Assembly (NCBI GenBank): GCA_003973585.1
Contig: QNYN01000129.1
Coordinates: 1 to 7,519, forward strand
Length of the DNA: 7,519 nt
Source: Fusobacteriota bacterium
Lineage (GTDB): Bacteria > Fusobacteriota > Fusobacteriia > Fusobacteriales > Fusobacteriaceae
Reading direction: 5' to 3'
Part shown: positions 1 to 4,482 of the stretch, in pieces
Layout: the number at the start of each line of letters is the position of its first letter
Numbering within the stretch: position 1 is the stretch's first letter
Notes under the pieces: generated by a model
Databases searched by the model: none
The model's input: only the letters and a program-made list of their open reading frames with translations
What the model was told of the DNA's origin: nothing
Translations under genes and position numbers: made by a program

Positions 1-80
1 ACAAACTAAAAAAAGTTTGTCCAGTGGATATGTTTCCAAACACTAGTCATATAGAAGTAATAGGTAAATTTAAAAAGTAA
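1..80 (+). CDS. rlmD: 23S rRNA (uracil-5-)-methyltransferase, RlmD/RumA family, C-terminal end only
   Basis: Only the last 25 codons are present, in the frame starting at base 3 and ending with TAA at 78-80. The visible end contains PVDMFPNTSHIEVI followed by a short lysine-rich tail. A proline-aspartate-x-phenylalanine-proline-x-threonine-x-histidine-x-glutamate pattern near the C-terminus is typical of the TrmA/RlmD/RlmCD family of SAM-dependent RNA uracil-C5 methyltransferases, where the glutamate near the end serves as the general base. The catalytic cysteine, SAM site and any N-terminal TRAM domain or Fe-S cysteines lie outside the window, so the exact target uridine cannot be decided. 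The gene ends 15 bases before plsY and is probably cotranscribed with it. The family call is good; the RlmD rather than RlmCD label is a guess. Confidence 0.8.
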   Translation, partial: KLKKVCPVDMFPNTSHIEVIGKFKK

Positions 81-95
81 AAGGGAGATGAATAT

Positions 96-704
96 ATGGA
101 TATTAAAGTAATCATATTTTTAATAATGGCTTATCTTATTGGTTCTATTCCTACAGGAGTTATAATTGGTAAAAAATTCAAAGGAATAGATATTAGAGAA
201 CATGGAAGTAAAAATACAGGTGCAACAAATGCATATAGAGTATTAGGGAAACAATATGGGATAATAGTACTTTTAGCTGATGCTTTAAAGGGGTGGCTAC
301 CAGTATTTATAGCAGATATGGCTGGAGTAGGAGATTGGCAATTGATTTTAGTAGGAGTACTTACTATAGTAGGACATACTTTATCGCCTTTTTTAAAGTT
401 TAAAGGTGGAAAAGGAGTTGCAACAAGTTTAGGAGTATTTTTATTTTTAGCACCAAAAATAGTATTAATCTTAGTAGCAGTATTTTTAGTAGTAGCAGGA
501 ACTACTAAATATGTTTCTTTAGCTTCTGTATCAGTAGCAGGATTATTTCCTATATTAGTTTTATTTTTACAAACAGGAGATAAAAGAGATTGGAGTTTAT
601 TTGGGTTTTCTTTAATGATAGGATTATTTGTAATATTTAAACATAGAAGTAACATAGAAAGATTATTAAAAGGTAATGAAAATAAATTTGGAACTAAAAA
701 GTAA
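96..704 (+). CDS. plsY: Glycerol-3-phosphate acyltransferase PlsY (acyl-phosphate dependent)
   Basis: This integral inner-membrane enzyme transfers a fatty acyl group from acyl-phosphate (made by PlsX) to position 1 of sn-glycerol-3-phosphate, giving lysophosphatidic acid, the first membrane step of phospholipid synthesis. At 202 residues it has normal family length. Three conserved loops are visible: GSIPTG (16-21) leading into REHGSKNTGATN (34-45); GHTLSPFLKFKGGKGVAT (93-110), with the glycine-rich GGKG phosphate-binding segment; and a C-terminal KHRSNIERLLKGNENKFG (182-199). Between them lie hydrophobic segments at about 3-25, 56-76, 82-100, 111-136, 139-158 and 165-182. The ATG at 96 has AAGGGAG at 81-87, 8 bases upstream. 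The next gene, gpsA, makes the glycerol-3-phosphate that PlsY consumes, which supports both calls. No defect is seen. Confidence 0.97.
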   Translation: MDIKVIIFLIMAYLIGSIPTGVIIGKKFKGIDIREHGSKNTGATNAYRVLGKQYGIIVLLADALKGWLPVFIADMAGVGDWQLILVGVLTIVGHTLSPFLKFKGGKGVATSLGVFLFLAPKIVLILVAVFLVVAGTTKYVSLASVSVAGLFPILVLFLQTGDKRDWSLFGFSLMIGLFVIFKHRSNIERLLKGNENKFGTKK

Positions 705-725
705 AGTTTTATAAAGGGGGGCCTT

Positions 726-1724
726 ATGGGAAAAGTTGTAGTAATGGGAGCAGGTTCTTGGGGAACAGCACTAGCTAGGGTTATAGCATCAAAAGGAAAC
801 GAAGTAACTTTATGGGATTATAAAGTTGAAAGGGCTAAGTTATTACAAGAAGCAAGAGTTAATGATAGGTTTTTATCAGGAGCTAAGTTTCCAGAAAGTT
901 TAACAGTTACATCAAAGGTAGAGGGGTTATTAGAAGGAGCTGAATATTTAGTAATGTCGGTACCTTCACAATCACTGAGATCTGTTATAGGGAAAATCAG
1001 TGATCAATTAACAGAGAAAACAATAATTATAAATACAGCTAAAGGGATAGAAATTTCTACTGGAATGAGGCTATCTCAAGTAATTAAAGATGAAATATTA
1101 GGTAAATACCATAAAAATATAGTAGTACTGTCTGGGCCTACCCATGCAGAAGAAGTGGCTAAAAACCTACCTACAACAATAGTTGCAGCAGGAGAACCTC
1201 AAGTAGCTAAAAAGGTGCAAAAGTTATTTAATACAGATAGCTTTAGAGTCTATGAGAGTAATGATATTATAGGTGTAGAGTTAGGTGGAGCAGTAAAAAA
1301 TGGGATTGCAATAGCAGCAGGTGCAGCAGATGGAATAGGATTTGGAGATAATACAAAAGCAGCATTAATAACTAGGGGATTAGCTGAAATGGTAAGGTTT
1401 GGAGAAGCTTTAGGAGCTAAAGCTGAAACTTTTTCAGGATTAACAGGAATGGGAGATCTTATTGTAACTTGTGCTAGTTTACATAGTAGAAATAGACATG
1501 TAGGTCAAAAACTAGGTGAAGGAAAAAAGCTAGAAGAAATATTAGAAGAAATGAAAATGGTTGCAGAAGGAGTTCCAACTGTAAAAGCTGTTTATGAGTT
1601 AGCCCAAAAAAATAATGTGAGTATGCCCATATTAGAAGGAGTATACAAAGTATTATATGAAGATAAAAAAGCTATAGAAATGGTAAGACAACTAATGACT
1701 AGAGATTTAAAAAAAGAATTTTAA
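726..1724 (+). CDS. gpsA: Glycerol-3-phosphate dehydrogenase [NAD(P)+]
   Basis: This cytoplasmic enzyme reduces dihydroxyacetone phosphate to sn-glycerol-3-phosphate with NAD(P)H, supplying the backbone for phospholipids. At 332 residues it has full family length. The N-terminal Rossmann fold shows the nucleotide-binding GAGSWGTALA (8-17). Other family signatures are NTAKGIE (103-109), LSGPTHAEEVA (135-145), GGAVKN (187-192) carrying the catalytic lysine K191, SGLTGMGDLIVTC (237-249) with substrate-binding D244, and SRNR (254-257). The ATG at 726 follows a very G-rich ribosome binding site, AAAGGGGGG, at about 713-721. The gene starts 21 bases after plsY and ends 19 bases before the sigma factor gene, so it is likely part of one transcript. 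All key residues appear present. Confidence 0.98.
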   Translation: MGKVVVMGAGSWGTALARVIASKGNEVTLWDYKVERAKLLQEARVNDRFLSGAKFPESLTVTSKVEGLLEGAEYLVMSVPSQSLRSVIGKISDQLTEKTIIINTAKGIEISTGMRLSQVIKDEILGKYHKNIVVLSGPTHAEEVAKNLPTTIVAAGEPQVAKKVQKLFNTDSFRVYESNDIIGVELGGAVKNGIAIAAGAADGIGFGDNTKAALITRGLAEMVRFGEALGAKAETFSGLTGMGDLIVTCASLHSRNRHVGQKLGEGKKLEEILEEMKMVAEGVPTVKAVYELAQKNNVSMPILEGVYKVLYEDKKAIEMVRQLMTRDLKKEF

Positions 1725-1743
1725 TTACTAAGGTGGTGCAACT

Positions 1744-2571
1744 ATGGAAAAGACAAAAGATTTGGTATCTCTATATCTAAAGGACATAAGACAATATGAA
1801 ATTTTAACTAAGGAAGAAGAGTTAAAACTTCTAATTGAAGCTAAAAAAGGCTCTGAAGAAGCAAAGGAAAAATTAATTTTATCAAACCTGAGATTAGTAG
1901 TAAATGTAGCTAAGAAGTATACAAATAAAGGTTTAAGCTTGATAGATTTAATTAGTGAAGGAAATTTTGGATTAATTCATGCTATTAAAAAGTTTGATAC
2001 AGATAAAGGATTTAGATTTTCAACTTATGCAGTATGGTGGATCAAACAATCAATAACAAAAGCTATTATAGGTAAAGGTAGAGAAATTAGAATACCTTCT
2101 TATAAATATGATATGTTAAATAAGATTAATAAATTTATTATGAATTATGTAATGGAAACAAGTAAATATCCAAATTTTTCAGAAATTGCTGAAGGGTTAG
2201 ATATGACTGCTAATAAAGTACAAAGTGTAATGTTAGAATTTCAAGATTTAACCTCTCTAAATGCTTCTATAGGAGAAGATATATTTTTAGAAGATACTAT
2301 CAGTTTACCAGAAGAACAATCCCTTGAAAACCAAGTATTAACAGGAATAGGAAGGGAAGAAATTACAAAAATGTTAGACGCTCTAAAACCTAGGGAAAAA
2401 GAGATTGTAAAATTAAGATATGGAATAGGTGGATATGATATTCATACCCTTGAAGAAATTGGGAAAACTTTTAATATAACAAGGGAAAGAGTTAGACAAA
2501 TTGAGAAAAAAACATTATTAAAACTTAGAAATAGATTTAGTGAAGAATTAAAACCATATTTACTTAAATAA
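1744..2571 (+). CDS. RNA polymerase sigma factor, sigma-70 family group 2 (RpoS/RpoD-like)
   Basis: This 275-residue protein would direct RNA polymerase to promoters. It carries region 1.2 (5-36), region 2 (about 43-108), region 3.0 (112-130), a region 3.2 finger around LNASIGED (172-179), and region 4 with its helix-turn-helix at 236-255. Region 1.1 and the large non-conserved insert of primary sigma factors are absent, as in group-2 factors. The -10 recognition surface keeps W98, W99, Q102 and T105 (E. coli RpoD W433, W434, Q437, T440), but the usual ATWW is AVWW and an arginine is K106. Region 3.0, which reads the extended -10, has RIPSYKYD (116-123) where primary factors have RIPVHMIE, replacing the histidine with tyrosine. 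The -35 helix keeps RERVRQIE (247-254). The start has AAGGTGG at 1730-1736. Group 2 rather than the housekeeping factor is my inference; the target genes are unknown. Confidence 0.88.
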   Translation: MEKTKDLVSLYLKDIRQYEILTKEEELKLLIEAKKGSEEAKEKLILSNLRLVVNVAKKYTNKGLSLIDLISEGNFGLIHAIKKFDTDKGFRFSTYAVWWIKQSITKAIIGKGREIRIPSYKYDMLNKINKFIMNYVMETSKYPNFSEIAEGLDMTANKVQSVMLEFQDLTSLNASIGEDIFLEDTISLPEEQSLENQVLTGIGREEITKMLDALKPREKEIVKLRYGIGGYDIHTLEEIGKTFNITRERVRQIEKKTLLKLRNRFSEELKPYLLK

Positions 2572-2575
2572 TTAT

Positions 2576-2600
2576 ATTCCCTATCATTTTGATAGGGAAT
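2576..2600 (+). terminator. Hairpin closing the plsY-gpsA-sigma operon
   Basis: A perfect 10-bp inverted repeat, ATTCCCTATC at 2576-2585 and GATAGGGAAT at 2591-2600, surrounds a 5-base loop, starting 4 bases after the sigma factor stop. The following bases, CTTTAATTTT, are T-rich but not an unbroken run, so termination may be partial. Position and symmetry support an intrinsic terminator; strength is uncertain. Confidence 0.7.
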
Positions 2601-2610
2601 CTTTAATTTT

Positions 2611-2632
2611 CTATCTAAATATGATAGACTAA
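2611..2632 (+). promoter_or_regulatory. dnaN: Possible dnaN promoter region with small dyad
   Basis: TATGAT at 2620-2625 matches the -10 consensus at five of six bases, and transcription from it would start near 2632, about 35 bases before the dnaN start. No good -35 box sits at the right distance: TTGATA at 2589-2594 is 25 bases away, too far. A 6-bp dyad, TCTATC (2610-2615) and GATAGA (2623-2628), overlaps the -10. Since a hairpin closes the upstream operon, dnaN needs either its own promoter here or readthrough. The call is weak. Confidence 0.3.
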
Positions 2633-2656
2633 AAGAAAGAATAAAGTAATGTTAGT

Positions 2657-2662
2657 GGGAGG
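2657..2662 (+). promoter_or_regulatory. dnaN: Ribosome binding site that sets the dnaN start
   Basis: GGGAGG lies 4 bases before the ATG at 2667. The longer reading frame opens at an ATG at 2649, but that start has no purine-rich site in front of it and would translate this ribosome binding site. The protein beginning MKIRVNRQEFLR also matches the usual N-terminus of beta clamps. Confidence 0.85.
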
Positions 2663-2666
2663 AAAT

Positions 2667-3782
2667 ATGAAAATAAGAGTTAATAGACAAGAATTCTTAA
2701 GAACTTTGAGGGTAGCAACTACAGCTGTTTCTGAAAATAAGATAAGACCTATCATATCAGGGATTTATATGGAAGCTAGTGGAAGTAATATAACTTTAAA
2801 AGGAACTAATTTGGAACTTACAGTAACATCAAAGATGGAAGGAGAAGTAATAGTAGGTGGAAACTTAGTATTTTACCATCAATTGGTAGAAGAATATTTA
2901 AAAGAAATATCTGATACAGAGATAACACTTAGTATAGAAGGAAAAACTCTTTTAATAGAAACAAATGATTCTTCTTCGGAATTTTCAGTTTTTGATGCAG
3001 CAGAATATCCTAAAATAAAAAGTTTTGATGGTGGAAAAGAATATAAATTAAATCTTGAAAAGTTGATTACTTTATTAGAAAAGTCAAAATTTGCATCAGC
3101 ACAATCACCAGAGCCTAATCCTGCTATAAATTGTGTAAGGATAGAACTAGAAGAAGGAGTATTAAAGTTAATCTCTACAGATACTTATAGATTAGTTTAT
3201 TTAGCTGAAGAAATAGGATTAGAGGGAGATTTTAAAGTAAGTATTCCTCTAAAAAGTGTAGAAGCTATTATCAAAATATTTTCTTCTAAAAAAGATGAAG
3301 AAATTATTTTTGCATATGAAGGAAATCAAGTTAAATTTGTAGTAGGAGAAACAGAAGTTTTAACTAGGGTTATAGATTTAGCATTTCCAGATTATAATGG
3401 AATCCTACAAGCTACAGGATATAATAAAAAAGTTTTAATAGACCCTGTAGAATTTAAACATCTTTTAAAAAGAGTGCAAATATTTGTAAGGAATAATTCA
3501 GAATCTAAAAATAGTGGAGTATTTGAATTTAAAGATGGAGTTTTAGAAGTAAATGGAACTTCAGAAATTGCTAAAATAGATGAAACGATAGAGATAAAAA
3601 AAGAAGGAGAAGATCTTAAAATATCTTTAAATGTAAAATTTTTGCTAGATTATCTTAATTTTTTAGAAAAAGATAAAAAATTATTGATGAACCTTTCAAG
3701 CTCAAATAGTGCAGTGGAATTAATTATAGAAAATGAAGAAAACTTTAAATATTTAGTTATGCCATTAGCTCTAAAAGAATAA
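2667..3782 (+). CDS. dnaN: DNA polymerase III subunit beta (sliding clamp)
   Basis: The beta clamp is a ring-shaped dimer that encircles DNA and tethers DNA polymerase III and other repair and replication proteins. From the start at 2667 the protein has 371 residues, normal for the family, in three clamp domains (about 1-118, 124-246 and 248-371). Supporting motifs are KIRPIISGIY near the start, STDTYRLVYL (170-179; the usual form is TDGHRLA or TDSHRLA), IDLAFPDYNGIL (236-247; usually DG-x-FPDY-x-x-x-IP), and the C-terminal YLVMPLALKE (362-371; usually YLIMPMRL). The fold-level match is clear, but several residues of the hydrophobic pocket that binds partner peptides are changed: the glycine-histidine of TDGHRL are threonine and tyrosine, and the arginine of MPMRL is alanine. 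The gene stands alone between two terminators, not beside dnaA or recF within this window. It may be the main clamp of a divergent phylum or a second clamp. Confidence 0.88.
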   Translation: MKIRVNRQEFLRTLRVATTAVSENKIRPIISGIYMEASGSNITLKGTNLELTVTSKMEGEVIVGGNLVFYHQLVEEYLKEISDTEITLSIEGKTLLIETNDSSSEFSVFDAAEYPKIKSFDGGKEYKLNLEKLITLLEKSKFASAQSPEPNPAINCVRIELEEGVLKLISTDTYRLVYLAEEIGLEGDFKVSIPLKSVEAIIKIFSSKKDEEIIFAYEGNQVKFVVGETEVLTRVIDLAFPDYNGILQATGYNKKVLIDPVEFKHLLKRVQIFVRNNSESKNSGVFEFKDGVLEVNGTSEIAKIDETIEIKKEGEDLKISLNVKFLLDYLNFLEKDKKLLMNLSSSNSAVELIIENEENFKYLVMPLALKE

Positions 3783-3794
3783 AAAAATAAAGTT

Positions 3795-3828
3795 AGCTCA
3801 AGTTTTGGTTAAAACTTGAGCTTTTTTT
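3795..3828 (+). terminator. Strong intrinsic terminator after dnaN
   Basis: A perfect 12-bp inverted repeat, AGCTCAAGTTTT at 3795-3806 and AAAACTTGAGCT at 3811-3822, encloses a GGTT loop and runs into an unbroken T-tract at 3822-3828. It lies 12 bases after the dnaN stop. The A-rich stretch just upstream (3781-3787) gives a shorter T-tract on the opposite strand, so weak two-way termination is possible, although no gene here reads leftward. Confidence 0.95.
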
Positions 3829-3862
3829 GACGGTGTGATTTTAATATGATATACTTAAAAAG
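3827..3862 (+). promoter_or_regulatory. Promoter of the DUF116-TPR operon, extended -10 type
   Basis: TTGACG at 3827-3832 (five of six with TTGACA) is followed by a 17-base spacer and TATACT at 3850-3855 (five of six with TATAAT). A TG at 3847-3848 in the extended -10 position strengthens it. Expected start of transcription is near 3862. The first two T bases of the -35 box are the last two of the dnaN terminator T-tract. This is a good match to a housekeeping sigma-70 promoter and gives a 5' leader of about 79 bases. Confidence 0.85.
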
Positions 3863-3869
3863 AGTATAT
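3849..3869. promoter_or_regulatory. 7-7-7 dyad over the -10 box and start site, candidate operator
   Basis: ATATACT (3849-3855) and AGTATAT (3863-3869) are perfect inverted 7-mers separated by TAAAAAG. The left arm contains the whole -10 box and the right arm begins just after the predicted start of transcription. A dimeric repressor binding here would block polymerase. AT-rich dyads arise easily in DNA of this composition, so chance is a real alternative. Confidence 0.4.
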
Positions 3870-3940
3870 TTTGTTAGTGTAACCTAATGAAATAAGGGGA
3901 AAAATATTAAAATTAATAAAAAAAACGGAGAGAATAATAC
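3863..3940 (+). other. Untranslated leader of the DUF116 gene
   Basis: The stretch is AT-rich with no recognised riboswitch. It contains a two-codon frame, ATG-AAA-TAA, at 3888-3896, a purine-rich AAGGGGA at 3894-3900 that resembles a ribosome binding site but has no ATG at a suitable distance, and the real ribosome binding site GGAGAG at 3927-3932, 8 bases before the ATG at 3941. Small dyads near 3873-3887 (GTTA/TAAC or TTAG/CTAA) could form only weak alternative stems. Confidence 0.5.
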
Positions 3941-4468
3941 ATGAAAATATTTTTATTAAAAGGAATTTATCTTTTATTTTATTTTTTGATCATTATTGCT
4001 AGAAAATTTTCTAAAGATGAAATTGAAAATAGTGAAATTTCAAAAAAATTTATAAAATTTAATAATAAAATAGTTTTAAGAAGGTGTAAAAATATTCCTT
4101 TAAATAAAATCTCTATTTTACTTCCTCATTGTATTCAAAATTATGAATGTCCCTTAAAAATAACATCGAGGATAGAAAATTGTAAAGAATGTGGAAAGTG
4201 TAAAATAGGAGATATTTTAAAGTTGCAAAATAAATATGGGGTAAAATCTAAAGTAGCAACAGGTGGAACATTAGCTAGGAAATTTTTAAAAGAAACTAAG
4301 CCTAAATTAGTTATTGCAGTAGCATGTGAAAGGGATTTAGTATCAGGTATTTATGATGCGTTTCCCATGTCAGTTTATGGAATTTTTAATAAAAAAATAA
4401 ATGGTCCATGTTTTAATACAGATCTATCTATAGAAGAAATAGAATCAGTATTAGAAAAGTTGAAATAG
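3941..4468 (+). CDS. DUF116 family cysteine-rich protein with N-terminal membrane segment
   Basis: The 175-residue protein starts with a hydrophobic helix (about 3-20, preceded by MK and followed by RK) that fits a signal anchor or one transmembrane segment. The rest matches DUF116: LLPHCIQNYECP (60-71), a CKECGKC cluster (81-87), GGTLARKF (108-115), VAVACERD-like IAVACERDLVSGI (125-137), and NGPCFNT (154-160). The eight cysteines are C49, C64, C70, C81, C84, C87, C129 and C157; the C-x2-C-x2-C group suggests a metal or Fe-S site, but that is inference. The biochemical function of DUF116 is not established to my knowledge. It is the first gene after a strong promoter and stops 11 bases before the large TPR gene, so the two are probably cotranscribed. 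No function is assigned. Confidence 0.85.
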   Translation: MKIFLLKGIYLLFYFLIIIARKFSKDEIENSEISKKFIKFNNKIVLRRCKNIPLNKISILLPHCIQNYECPLKITSRIENCKECGKCKIGDILKLQNKYGVKSKVATGGTLARKFLKETKPKLVIAVACERDLVSGIYDAFPMSVYGIFNKKINGPCFNTDLSIEEIESVLEKLK

Positions 4469-4482
4469 AGGAGGAACTTGTG
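4469..4482 (+). promoter_or_regulatory. Ribosome binding site and GTG start of the TPR gene
   Basis: AGGAGG at 4469-4474, directly after the DUF116 stop codon, lies 5 bases before a GTG start at 4480-4482. GTG is chosen because the encoded MKKK followed by a hydrophobic run is a standard signal peptide and no ATG fits the spacing. Abutting stop and ribosome binding site favour coupled translation. Confidence 0.85.

Noticed and set aside
1..20. Perfect inverted repeat ACAAACT-AAAAAA-AGTTTGT as a terminator or operator
   Set aside because: It is in the coding sequence of the methyltransferase end, 58 bases before its stop codon, and is not followed by a T-run. Chance in AT-rich coding DNA is sufficient.
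131..655. A 174-codon open frame on the minus strand across plsY
   Set aside because: It lies wholly inside a well-supported plsY on the other strand, has no ribosome binding site or recognisable domain, and arises because stop codons are rare opposite AT-rich membrane-protein codons.
2649..2666. Upstream ATG at 2649 as the dnaN start (six extra residues)
   Set aside because: It lacks a ribosome binding site, its extra codons contain the GGGAGG that serves the ATG at 2667, and clamps normally begin at the MKI-type N-terminus.
3871..3909. A second promoter in the DUF116 leader (TTGTTA at 3871 with TATTAA at 3904)
   Set aside because: The spacing is 27 bases, too long for sigma-70, and no better -10 lies at 16-18 bases.
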